From: Trichinella spiralis
Lineage: Eukaryota > Nematoda > Enoplea > Trichinellida > Trichinellidae
Assembly (NCBI GenBank): GCA_000181795.3
Contig: CM012955.1
Coordinates: forward strand, 6,149,716-6,213,715
Reading direction: 5' to 3'
DNA: 64,000 bases
Shown here piece after piece: positions 22,036 through 35,330 of the stretch. How positions within the stretch are numbered: the stretch's first letter is position 1; every line of letters begins with the position of its first letter. The notes beneath the pieces were generated by a model, which ran no database searches, was not told the origin of the DNA, and saw only the letters and a list, made by a program, of their open reading frames with translations. Position numbers and translations under genes: made by a program.

Positions 22036-25000
22036 CTATTTAGGTCTGGCGAGGGTGCAGGTGACGCAGCAGCGTTGCCTGTACTCAGTTGATTCACACA
22101 TGCCGAGCATATTCACCACAGGGCAATACTTTGAAGAGTCAGTACAATTTGGAATGCCTAAATTGGATATAATATCATTCATTGTTTACAAATATAAAAT
22201 GCAGCATTGCGCATAAATGTGAACAGAAGTAAATTTATATTTTTTTTTATTTGAGTGAAATTTACACGCACTCAGACACACAAACACAAGCACATGAATA
22301 TTTCTATCTGATGAGAGAAGCACATAATCTATCACCATAAATGATAAAATCAAACATAGAATAATGACGTATAGTACAGTTCTGTTCATTTATGGGGCAT
22401 GCAAAAATTCGCGTTAAACATTTTAAATAAGCTATAAATGTTTTCTAGGCCAACCTCGAATTCGATTCCAGTCATTCTGCTTATCTTCGTCACTGCAAGG
22501 AGGAATGGGATCACAGATTCGGCTAATGGCTGGCCTAAGACTACTGCTGCAACTGCTTCCGGCAGGTTTGTGAGTTTTATGCCAAACGCAATTCACAACA
22601 CGCATTTGAATTCCATGTTCACCGCATGTTTTGGAACACTGTATGCAGAGAAGATGGAACCCTCTATCGTGCAATCTGTCACGTCTAATTAACTTACCGG
22701 AAGCCATTCACCAGCTCTCCATTCAGCAACGCAATTTTTATTGAAGCATTCTTTTTTCATTTTGGGTCTTGTGTTTCGGTTGCAAACATTTCCACGATTA
22801 GCACGAGTACCGTTGGCAAACTTGCAATATACGTTGCGTCGTTGTATAGCAGTGGAAAAGCGAATACAACGTGAATCGGCGCACTAAATTCAACAACGAT
22901 TGCATGGTTTAATTTTAAATTGAAATGGTGAAAATTTTGTTCACCTCGCTCCATTCTTCCACAAACCATTCCGGACATTGTTCCATGCCGCAAAATTGTG
23001 TTTCGTAGGGTTTGTTGGATTTCGCTTCAACGCAAATTTTATCATCCACATAACTTGACCAGCCGTCCAATTCGATTTTACACTGAACGCTGCGAAACTA
23101 AAAAAAATTTTACAAATTCATCAGTTTCGTTTGTGATTGGTAAGATTTGTCTGAAATTTTACATACTTGCATTCCGGCGCTCGACTCACTCTGACATGTT
23201 TTTGAACAAGGGGACCAAGCTCCGGTCATCCAGTCAAATCGAACCAACGCTAAACTGTTACTGTCTTGTAGCACATTGTACAGATGCATAGCGCCCCGAC
23301 TTTTTAAATTTTCTTTCAATTCCTGAACATATATGAAATTAATTGATAAAATTTATCAATTAATAAATTCAGCACTTCGAATAAAGTGCCTCGAATAAGA
23401 TAGTCGACACTGCGATCTGAAATCCCATCGTCACCTAATTGACCGTCAGGTATAGCGATTGACTCATCAATACGATTTGTCAAAATTGATGATGATGATA
23501 AACTGCTAAAGTTTAACGTATTATTATTTGCCCATTTGATCAAATCAGTGTTGTAGGTATCCCATTCGGGAAGGCCGGAAAGAATTTTCGTGTCATTGTG
23601 ACTTGAAACAGCACCGGCGTTTATCACAGGTTTTTGTTTGCGTGCGTTGGTATCAGCAGTGCCACTACCTTTGACTCCGTATTTTCTTGGTTTAAATATC
23701 AGTGTAATATTACGCATCTGATCACCAGAACGGCATGTATAGACACCGGCATCTTTGTACATTGCATGGTTGATTCGAAGCGCTCCATTTTTAGAAATCT
23801 GTATGCGATCTAAATAATATTGCATAGTTCCATTATCGTCCGTTAACAGTTGATAAACATTTCACGGTAAAGTAAAATTTATTATGCATTTTTAAATTCA
23901 TCATTTAATATTTAATGATTTTTCTCTCTACAATTGTCTAATGTACATAATTAATAAATCATTGTCTTGCTTAAATCTAAATTCAATAGATCATATTTGC
24001 TTGCTATTTCAAAAGAGGACGTGTTAATTTAAGTTTTAATTTGAACATCTTGCAATTTGTTGAAAATGTTGCTTGGATGTGATGCATTTTATTTTAATTT
24101 AAACTGCATATATTTCAGCCATTAAACGAGAGTCCACTTCTAATTATGCGCATATAATCCAAGTAAAAGTACTCCAGTGTTAAATGGCATTAGCACAAAT
24201 GAAATCGAATAACAAATTTTATCGGAAATTTACCTATATATGCATGATGGAAAATGTAATATATGCAAAGTAGTTAAGCTGATAGATTTTGAAAATACCA
24301 TGCAAAGCGTTGCGCTGACATGTTTGGCAAACTGCGAACAAGAAATGCTTTTTTCTGAAAAATTTGAAGCTTTTCAAGAAAATTTTGTATTAACTTAGCA
24401 CATCCCTTGACATTTCATTGGACAAATTGCGACGAAGTTAAATAAACTGCTCAATTGATGGTTAGTTGATCACTGTGCGCTCTGATTAGTGCCGCATAAA
24501 GCATTTGAATCTATTGCAACTGCAGGCTCTCTAGAGGCTACATTAAAACAGACAGATTTCTGCTGCCATCTAAGAAAAATCAGTAAATTGATCCACACAA
24601 TTGGTCAGTCATTTTGGCAATCAATGGCTGGCTAATTTTTAAATAGAATCTGATCAATACCGGAAGACAGAATGTGCTGCAATGAACTTTTCAAAACTTG
24701 GCACTCTAGACTCAAAGAAACATTTCTAATATGGATTCGATATTGTTCAAAGTACAAGTATAGTTATTTGCGTAAAATTTCAAGCGATTTTTACTCAATC
24801 GACAGATACACTTACTGTCATAGCGAATAGGTAATTTGTCCTTCGTCCATTTAATTGGTGAGTCTTTGGTTCCTCCAGTTGGGCACTTGATTTTCAAGTT
24901 AGTTCCTTCAAACAAAGTTGCACGGCCTCCTACGCGTAGTGTAAGTCTTCGCCTTGTCGATTTTGTTAGATGGCTCATCGATTTGTTGTTTATTGTGGAT

Positions 25001-28000
25001 AATATTGGCCTTGGCTTTCCAAATGGACAAGAACCTCAATAAAGATTTATACTAAAAATAATTTTTTAACGTGACATTTAATCTACCTTGTAAGCTACAA
25101 AGCTGAATTGTCGGGGGTTTTGTCAAATTTGCACAAGGCGTAGGTGGATCATAGCGGCGTAATTCTCCACCAACCATTGTTTGCTCACATTCAATTGCTC
25201 TGTATTGTTCTCCTGGACCGCATGTGACTGAACACTGTAATATTACAGCAGTAAGTTTATTTTCAGTAATAATTTATAAATTAAATTGCATTTCATGCAA
25301 GCTATTTCACATTATGAATCATCACTTGCTAAATTCTTAAATATGACATATAAAAAAAGAGGTATGAAGCACATTTACTGTAAAGCATAAGCAAAAAACA
25401 TTGTATTTTATTTTATATTACATATAAATAATAACTTTTTATTTACAAATTTTCAATAATTAATAAAGTGGATCTTCTTTAACAATTAAAAGTGGGAAAA
25501 TGAAACTTTGTTAGTTATTTCTTTTTGCAGTCAAGAAAGATAGCAATGGCGTATCATATCACGACAAGTGTTCGATTTTCGCTCAATTTCGAAACGCAGT
25601 TACTTTTAAAATACGCTTGACAGTGCACCAAGCTCAATAAATCAGCAGAATTTACATTTTAATACGCAGCGGCTTGTTTCCACTTTTTAAGCATGTTTTA
25701 AATTGCTTCACTTTTATGATGGAAAAAGCTGTAAGTGCTATAGTTTGAAAATTACGGTAAAACCCCTTTGGAAAATACAACTAAAAGAACATTTAAAAAA
25801 TTCATTTTCTTGCAACTTGACGTTTTTCTTCAATTTCCAGCTTTATGATTTTTATAAATGCCACTGTCACACATTTTAAAAATTAAGAATGTGAATTTGA
25901 CTCAAAATTTTAGTTCTGAGCATTAAATTTACACACTGGACATTTAATATAAAATATATTAATATGGAATATTCTAAAATGTTCAAAAATCAATAAAAAA
26001 TTTGGAAATATAATTAAAAATAGAAAGCATTATGTTTAACTTGAACGTGTATGCAAAAAAAATTTTTTTTTTAATTTATCTGTCGCGTTAAATCTGTTTA
26101 ATGTAAATTTTCAATTTATTTCATTTATAAAGCTTGGGCGTGAATATTTACATTTCGAAGCAACGATAAATGTAAATAGCATGAAATTTGCATTTATTAA
26201 CTCAACATGCATAGCAGGTAACCTGCTTTTATAATAATGTATAATTTTGGTCTGAATGTATTTACAGCACTATTCAATTATGGGTCGACAATGATGCTTT
26301 AAAAATGATGCATTTACATTTCGTCTTTTATATTTCAACGTTACATATTTTTATTTACTTTTTTGTTTGCAGCAGCTGAAATGTCTAGGTAAGCACTATC
26401 ATAAAGTACTTTGAATTATAATATTTACATTATTATTAACTTACTTCACTCCATGGACCAATCGTCCAATGGGGCGGACAGTTTTCCATTGCACACGCTT
26501 GTCTCCCAATAGGTTTAGGAGAAGGACACTGTGATTCTGGCAATATTAGCGTGTTAATAAGATTTGCGACGCGGTTTATGGCTCGAATGCAACGTATGCG
26601 ACGTGTTTTTACGCCTCCACCACAACTATGACTGCAAACTGACCAACGACCAACCTTAAATACGATGTAAAGTTATTATATAACAAATTTAACAAACAAA
26701 ATTTTTTTACCTCCCATTTTGGTGGACAAGGATGGCTGTTACATGGCCTGGTCATGTTAGCAGGTCTTTGCTTAGGATTGCAATTAGACCAAGCGGTTTC
26801 TGTATCTGTAGGTATATGAATGCATCTTAACGAAGCTACTTGCTGTCCTAAATAAAAAGGAGTTAATCTTTTTAAAGTTAAAATTACATGGAAACAAACC
26901 GCCAAGACAAGATGTTGAACATTGTCCCCATTCACCAATATCCCAACGATATTCATTAAAAGATGGCTTTAAATCAGGATTATGAGGAGATAAACTTTGC
27001 AGCATTTGTGGGCATGCTTTCAGTTCACATGGCTGAAATTCTTGTGGCTTTGCAGCAGCTAAAGAACTATACAATACTAAAGTGTAATGCGACGTCGTGA
27101 TCATTTACATTCGCATTCATAGTCTGGGAGAACTGCGAGATTTTGAGTTATCAACTGAAAAGCAACACATTGCACTTCTCGAGTTTGCACTCCTGGACCA
27201 CACGTGGCGCTGCAAGGTTTCCACAAGCCCGGAGCCCAACTAACAAAGCAAAAATCGCTCATAAAATTTCATAAACACCCTAATGCTTCTGTAATGTAGT
27301 GCGTAATAAAAATTAAAATGAAGATTATATTTAAAAATAACTTATATATGACAAAAAATAGCATTTAACAAATCTAGAAGATATTTTTAAAAAATATGAA
27401 TAAATTAATTTTAAACAACATAATACCTTGGTTTGGGACTGAGTTGATTTCCAGTATATACACTGCCCTTATCAAGTTGCATGAATGGCTTTGAAATTGC
27501 AGTTCGATAACGTTCATAGTCAGCAACTGAAAATGTTACCATTTACGTACTTGGAACTCACTATTTATTTGTAAAACAGACGCTGATTTTTTTCTGCTTC
27601 TTCACAAGATATTCCAACAGAACATTCTTGCTTTTCAGTTGGCATCTTCTTAGGATCACATGCAAAACTGCTAAAATCTTTGATTTTATCTTGTCGGCAA
27701 GCAATCCTGCGATATTGCATGCCTTTGCCACAGGTTGCTGAACACTGAAAAATTTTTTTAAATTTACTTTATGTTTGTTGAACTAGCATAAATATAAAAT
27801 ATACGAAAATTTACCTGCGACCATTCCCCTACTTCCCACACAGGACAGTTTTGAGTGTTGCATCTTTGACGGTCAACAGGCTTTCTTTTTCTCCAGCAGT
27901 AACCATCCTCCATGTAACGGATTTCCAACTTCCCCTCTGTGCTATTGTAATGCTCAGCACAAAATACTTCCCTTTTCTGCCATCCTCCATCACAAGGCGC

Positions 28001-31000
28001 ATCACATTCTTCCCATTTACCAGTAACCCAACTAAAAAATGTTAAGCATTGAGGAAACTTTCAATTATTTCGAAAAAAATGCATTTTCAAAAAATCAAGC
28101 ATTTCAAAACAATTATGGCTAATGTCAAGTCTTAAAAATGTTTTACCCTATTTTTCGCTTTAATTTATGTGACCAAGCTTCCGCCTGGAGAAAAATAAAA
28201 AAGGTGAGAATGAACAATCGCATTATGGCTAGTTAAAGCAATGCAGCAGCTGCGTGTCGTGCTGCGGTCTTTTGTCCGTATGAAGAGATGCTTTATTGGA
28301 GGAACAAGTTTATTGAAATCATCATTCCATCGCGAGAAGTGGTCATTAAGAATTTTAAGACCTGCCGTGCCGCTAGTGAATAAGTAGCTGTGTGACATGG
28401 GCAAACTCTCAATTGATAGCCGTTATTTTCCAATATGCACCGTGACAGGGAATGTAAATTTCAAGCGGATTGAAATCTCGATATTTTCATGTTTTCATAA
28501 TGAGAAAATAAGAAATATTCCGATAAAGACAATCAATCAATTGACGATCTGTCTTTAGACCAATTGAAAATGAATTAGCTTTCGCTTTCAGAAGTGCATC
28601 ACGGGAAACGAGAGTCTAATTTCAAATAATGGTTAAATCACATTGTTATGTACACTTTAACGTCTGCATAACGAGCATTTCCCTAATGGATAAGCTGAAG
28701 AATTTTGATTGAAGCACGAATCTAGATATTTGCTTCATTGATGTTTCTCATCTCAAAAGCACTAGAAGACGACCTTAATAAAAACAATCATTGCTTCTTA
28801 CTCTGCAGGGCAAGGCACGTAAAGACATCTTTCGAGAGACGGTCTAGGGCGTTGCTTGTCTGCGCAATAAAATTCAGACACTACTTGATCTGTTTTTACA
28901 TTGACGCATACAGATATTGAAATGCGCCAACCTGTTGGGAGAGAAAAAAAATGTAAATAACACATTATGAATGCTACAAATTTTGCAAACTTTTACCGTC
29001 TGCACCACAAACTCTATCACATTCTGAAAATTGTCCGGTCTCTTTCCAGTTGTATGACGGGCGCCCACAGGATGTCCCATTTCCATCACATATGCCGCAG
29101 TCGTCTAATTTTTTTCCTGAATTGACAATTCCATCGCAGCCAACTAACTGGAATTTTTAAAAATAAAGCAAATGCTTAGCATAAAATACGTTTTTCTGAC
29201 ATTTATGATGCAGTGAAAATTTAATAGGGATTACTGTACATGCTGTACACTTGAATTTGTTTTTCAGATCTTGAAGTCGTAAAATTTTATTCACTGTAAA
29301 CTGATAAAATATTTGAGGTTAATTCCCTTTTTGATGTGTCATTTCGGCATTAACTGCTACCGCCTATTGATTGACACGTTAAAAAATATGTAATAAAACA
29401 AACCAATTATTTTTATGTGTGTTTATGGGTAAAGTTTTAAATTGCAGATATTTCACTCGTTTATACCAATGGAAAATAATATGATTCTGATATTTGAACA
29501 TTCTATTTTGATACGTAAATATTTAAATAAATTGAAAATTCACGAAACAAATTTTAAAAAATGAGCATTTGCATAGAACGTTTATGCATTGAGTTAACTG
29601 TGTACTTTAACACTGCCTTTGGTAAATAATACTGCAAAAAAGTTTTGGCTTTTTCTTAATTTAAAGCAAATATTTGCAGTAAAAGTATACTATCTGTAAA
29701 ATGATAAAACATTTAAACGTACATTTCATCATTGAGTTGTAGTATGCAAAATAAGTAATTATTTAAACAGTTGTTTGAAATACTAATATAACAAGGCAAT
29801 GCACTTAGTTAAAACGATTAACCATATTATGCATGTAGCAATTCTAATTATACAGGCAAATGATCATCAAACGTGAAAAGAAACATATGTTTTATTTTCT
29901 GCTTTAAGATATGAGTATTAATTATAATAATATTAATAATAATATATAATTATAATAATATGATAATGAATAATCTTATTATTATTAGGTTTCTTGAGCA
30001 AAATTTTGTTGTTATTAAAAATAATTACTTTATAGAACTTTTAATTGTGCACTTAATTAAATTTTTTACAATTACACGCAAAATGCATCATTAGCAAAGA
30101 ATGTGCTTTCCTGATTTTTTGCCCTGCAATATTTGCTGCAAAAAATGAGGTAAATAAATAAATATAGTTATTGAAATGACGTAAATGCATAAAATAACTT
30201 TTATCTTGTTATCACTTTGCTATTTGACGTCATTTTTAGCCTTAAAATCAAATGTCGTTTCTGTGATAAGGTTACTTCAAAATAGGAATTAGAAAAGCTG
30301 TTGTATGAAAAATAAAAATTACTTTTCTTGAGAATATTACTTTTCAGCCAAGTTAAATTAAAATCAAGTCAACTTTTCAAGCTGCTTTATGTGCAATAAA
30401 ATTGAAAAGTGCAGCAGAAAATAAAGAAAATAAACCTAAAATGCATGTTTAGAAATTTAAACGTGAGCAAGTTCAATTATGTAATGGTGGAATAAGCAAA
30501 AACTGAAAATTAATTAATTAGTGAAATAAAACTTTAAAGTTTCAAATATTAAAAGCCCTAGAAATATCCATCAATTGGCAAAAAATCTGAACATCAGCAG
30601 TGATACCTCATCATAAAGCTTGAACTGTTAGAATTAGCCGTTAATAAAAGATTAACTTACAAGACATTTTCCATCTATACACACGTAGTTGTCATTGTGA
30701 AAACACTGCACTCCATCAGTGACTTTTTCTTGAAATTTTACAGTCAGTCCGTACATTTGGGCTCGACATATTAACGCACAGGGATTTCTTGGGGATTCTA
30801 CAGGTTCCCAATGATCAATTATAGAACCTCTATATGGGACAGAATCGAATTCTGCACACTTCTCTTGTCGATAATTACTTTTCTTTTTTCCACATTGCTG
30901 AACAAGTAGTATTACATTAAAAATAAGTAGCATTCCAAAATAGAATTTACATGTATACCTGCTTATTGCATAGACAATGTTGAATACCAAGTCCGCTGCA

Positions 31001-31559
31001 AATATCACCGAAGCATCGGCGCAACCGATAGCGCACTCCACCGTCACAACTGCGACTGCATGAAGACCATTCAGACCATTTAGACCAGCCAGCTATTTTT
31101 ACTGATACCGATGGAGCCTGTAGCAAATTGAATGTTACCGGATTTTTTTAAAATTATTTTTGATTTTATAGTTTAAATTTGTATACATATATAATTTGTT
31201 AGTGGGGTTTCAAAATCAAAACATCATCATATTTTCTGTTTTGTAATTAGAAACTGTAAGAAAAGCATTAACTTTCAGTATTTAAAGCAATTTAATAATC
31301 GTGAAATAGTATCAGTTAAAATATGAGTGCTGAAAGAAATTTATTAAAAGTAGGCTTGACAGAGAATTCCATTGCTCACCTTTAAATTATCAGAAAGTGC
31401 AGCAGATTTGTTCTTTGATAAAGTATTTGCATCCTTAAAAAATAAGTTTAATTGAAATGAAAGAATATTATAAAAATTTTTTTCAAATACCAAAGCTTTT
31501 TCTTTTGCAAAAACAAAAAGGCACAAAAGTATCAGTTCCAGCTTCATCAGGCAAGTCAT
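22036..31559 (-). CDS. madd-4: Punctin/MADD-4-like secreted ADAMTS-like protein (TSP1 repeats, Ig, PLAC)
   Basis: About 1,200 residues. Exons on minus: 31559-31491, 31433-31380, 31117-30959, 30897-30661, 29147-28997, 28931-28802, an unresolved link (perhaps 28372-28306), 28184-28147, 28031-27815, 27744-27582, 27526-27427, 27239-27109, 27058-26900, 26847-26711, 26654-26445, 25234-25087, 25034-24816, 23809-23376, 23322-23167, 23097-22945, 22883-22698, 22638-22455 and 22157-22036. Order: signal peptide; TSP1 (WSKWSEWSSCSRSC); ADAMTS cysteine-rich module (CAEFDSVPYRG, NPCALICRA, DGVQCF, CIDGKC, then GCDGIVNSGKKLDDCGIC); about seven more TSP1 repeats; one Ig domain (GALRINHAMYKDAGVYTC); three TSP1 repeats; a C-terminal PLAC domain (CTDSSKYC, RQRCCVTC). 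There is no metalloprotease. In worms MADD-4/punctin is secreted at neuromuscular junctions, clusters acetylcholine and GABA receptors and guides muscle arms. Papilin is less likely, as there are no Kunitz domains. Confidence 0.88.
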
Positions 31560-34500
31560 GAACACTTAACAGTGCCAAAATGGAAAGCGTCTGCAGAAGT
31601 GTTTGAATTGTTGGCTAATTTTTCCAACTGAATAGCAATACATTGTTGGTAATGTAGAAAATAGACCTGAATATATATATTTATGCATGTATGTATGGAT
31701 AATTTATCACACCTGATGACCACTTTTTCAAAGCAAGATACGAACGACTGGAGATACTATCTGAAATTGCCCCTGTTCATCAGAGTAGGTCTAGCGTGCT
31801 AACAATCCAAGCAGTGGCCTTTTTTCAATACGGTCAACTTATATTCATAAACATAAAGTGAAGAAAATGCTGATTTTGAGAATGGCAATTCTCACGACAG
31901 ATTAGAAGGCATTGACCAAAAAGATTGCAGTGATGAAGAGTAAATGTGTTAAATCAGATTGGCATTCTGGTAAAGGACAATGTTGATGCTAGAAATAGAT
32001 TGCTATGCAGGGCTAAAACATTGTTACGGAAATTAAGTTTAAAGTTTAGCCTTGATGAAATGGAAAGCAAATGTGAATAGCAATGCCATCCTCTGTATAT
32101 GGACAATGAAACATTTACAAAGCATTAAACTGCCTAATAAAAATCCCATCTAACAAGCTGTTCATATTTACAATTCATATTGAAAATTGAGTAGAATCAA
32201 TCGAACAAGGGTGGGCATCCAGCTGAGCAACTAAATTGCCTGTGGCATTTATCCAAAATATATTTGACAAAAAGTGAAAAAAGCAAAAATAGTAATAAAC
32301 TGACGAAAACTGCTTTTCATTTTTATAATTTTAATTTTACTTACGCAAAGAAGGAAAAGTAATTATGAAAAAGGAGCAAGAAAGAAATTTCCTAATTAAA
32401 GATATACAATTCACCAGTGAACTTTACATATAAATGAATTTTTTTTTGAAAAATTTGATGTGATTTATTCAACTTCTGCTTTTAAGCGTCATTTAAGCTC
32501 TCTTTCTTAACTGCTACACTATAAAATATAACAATATTTTAAAATTACAATAATCTTGTATAGATTTTTGTCTTTTCAGTTTAAATTGAGTGTAAGCAAA
32601 TCAATGCATTTTCAGTTTTATTTCACTTTCATCATAAATTAATGATTCGATCGTGCAATAATTTTTTATAATAAGGTACAATTAGAAAAAGTTTTTTCTT
32701 TAAACAGGTGCCAATTTGTAGATATTATTCTTTTTGCAAAGAATAAACAACACAAAGCAAGTGCCATTTATTTGTAATAAAATCACTACTGCGTAAACCA
32801 AAACAAACATTTGCATAGTATGTAAAATAAAATATTATTCATCAAAAGTTTAAATTTAGTTTTAGTGCTCAGTTAAAATGTGGATGTTGAATGTTTTACA
32901 ATTTTTTCAATAGCAGAAAATTATAGTAGAGATAGTAAACGTAGATTGTTTCTATTAAACTGAGAAAGCCTCATCTTGTCTTATTACATTTATGAATTCT
33001 TTAGCTGGCTAATTTATTTAATATGTTTTGGAAAGTAGATTCCATTAATATACAATTTTAGCTTGTATTTTCCTTTAAAATAAAAGATGAAAGTTTTAGT
33101 TTAATGGAGCAGCAGGCAATATACTGTAATTTAAAGTAACTACCAATGGCATTTTGTCATATATAGTTGGTAAGAAAATTCAACTGAACAATCATTGTTC
33201 AGCAGTTTTATTTTATTTAACAAACTATGGTGTCATCAGATTTTGCAAATAACTAAACTAATAATAAAAACAAAGAGAAATTTAATGGTTTTTTATTGTT
33301 TAAAAAAATTTTTGTTAGATTATACTATGCCGAAAGTAATAATTGTTAAATTTATCCATTGCTGTGCTATTATTTCTCTTATTTTTTCAAAGCAAATTTT
33401 ATCAATGTGAAAAAAATGAGAAGACCTACAGTAGTAAGTAAGTTTAAGTTACTGTTCAAAGTTGTAATTTATTTTGTATTTTTACATTAATTAAAAGTAA
33501 TTCATATAACTGATTTCCATTTTTGAGGAGCATTCAAGTAATAGTTAAATAATGTAATTTTTTAAAAATAAGTTTTAAATTATATTATTATATACATTTT
33601 TTTACAGTAATATATGTGAATCCGTATTTGTAATTACAGGCAATAGTCACATTTACTGGTACTTTATTATAAATTTGAAATTAATAAAAGATTTTACTGC
33701 CTTTTTCTTCATCACAGTTTACGTTTGGCACTTTTAATTATCAGAAGGAACACTGTAAATGTTGTCAGAATAAATTTTTGTGCATAATTTGGCAAAATAA
33801 TCGATTTTTTGATGATAAAAAACTGAAAAGAAGCGGAAAATAATTTTACTGTTGATGTAGATTTAGCATGTAATGAATTTTATTTGACATTTTATTCATA
33901 TAGTAATGATTATGGCTGAAAATTATGCACGAATAATTATCACGTCATCAGCATTTTTCGAACTGCAATCAACATACAACGAGCCAATTATGCCACAGGG
34001 AAAATTTTGCATAAAGTTCAAATTGCAATTGCATATTTTCAAAATCCTTGCAGTATTACTGCTTGCTTTTCAAAGTGATGTGTTCTTGTTTTTTACTGGT
34101 TCTTTTTAAATTATGAAAATGTAAGAATATTTATATTTGAATTGGTCATTGTTATTCTTATTATTATGGGCGAAGCAGTAAAGAAGTGTCGCCAATTTTT
34201 TATTTCTTCACATTAAAGAGATGGTAAGCAGGTTTAAATTTACTTGAAAATATATTACTTATTTTTCTATTATTTTACCTTTATTGATTGCACTAATTTG
34301 TTCCTTTTCAGAATTTTTATTATTTGTGCTGAGCATTTAATAGTATTGAATTGACAATTTTCATGATGTTTATTCAGTTTTATTGCTTTGCTGTTCGAAG
34401 TAGAATGATAAATAAGAAATTTACTTTTTAAGAATATCTTCCTGTTAACTTTTAGTGGGATTAGTGAAATTGAAGTTTTTTAATTTGTTGTCTAAAAATG

Positions 34501-34729
34501 ATGCTCACCAAGGAAATCAATAATGATATATGGGATTGTGAATGTAATGCTGAACTGTTTTTAAATGAATGATCATGGATATTTTTATGACTTGTAATTG
34601 ATAATTTGATTTTTATTTGAATTAACGTTTGAAAAGAACAGTATTTCTAAAGTAAAGCAGAATTCTGAAAATTTTGAATACAAAAACGGAAACTATAGAC
34701 TTCTGTTTATCAATGCTGAACGATAGTAG

Positions 34730-35330
34730 TCCATCGCACAAAATCGAAATGGTGTCATTCAGTCTTGTTCAGCTGCTTTAATCAAGCAGTCAATTAAAGC
34801 TAGCTAACCAAACTCTTTGTTTGACGTTAATATATTTGCCGGCAATATCAGAGCCAATTTAGATAATTTTGCCTTGCCTTTAACCAGGATCATTATTCAT
34901 CAGCAAGTTCAAAAACGTTGCTAATGCATTTCCACAAAATATTCCTCTACTCATTGATAATGTCCAGTAGGCGTTAAACACATCCCAAATTTAATAGTCA
35001 TTTGCAAAATTGCGACACTATCCATAGCTTGTGCGCTTGATTAATGCAGAACTGGCTTCTTTAAGACGCAGTTATTATTCTGTTGGTAAGTTAGGCAACA
35101 ATGAAAATCAATTGCATCCAAAAACGTTTTGTACTTGGATAATCCATTCTTTGGCACAAGCTCGTACAAATTTCATGGAACAACTACCAATTTAATCGAT
35201 TGCTCTTTTCACATTACTTTTTCCATAGATTTCCTGTTGACATGTTACTCGTCAATTTTAGCAAATATTACAAACAGCTCTTTGTATTCTTCGAAGTTCA
35301 CGTATCGGTAAACAAACAATCCCCTGCTAT
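34730..35330 (-). mobile_element. Possible decayed retroelement fragment
   Basis: On minus this GC-raised block gives short runs of protein-like sequence broken by stops and frameshifts, including YELVPKNGLSKYK and, in another frame, QNVFGCN. Together they faintly recall the (Y)E-L-W...L-S-x-L-x-V-FGC region after the integrase of Ty1/copia elements. The match is weak and by eye. It may instead be a decayed host gene. Confidence 0.22.

Noticed and set aside
23810-23880. Extra in-frame residues (VYQLLTDDNGT...) before the second Ig exon
   Set aside because: No acceptor precedes them, while TTATTTAG ending at 23810 gives the correct phase and a normal Ig sequence.
29930-29990. TAATAATATTA-rich, partly self-complementary stretch considered as an origin or terminator
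   Set aside because: It is simple AT-rich sequence inside an intron; such stretches recur through the window.
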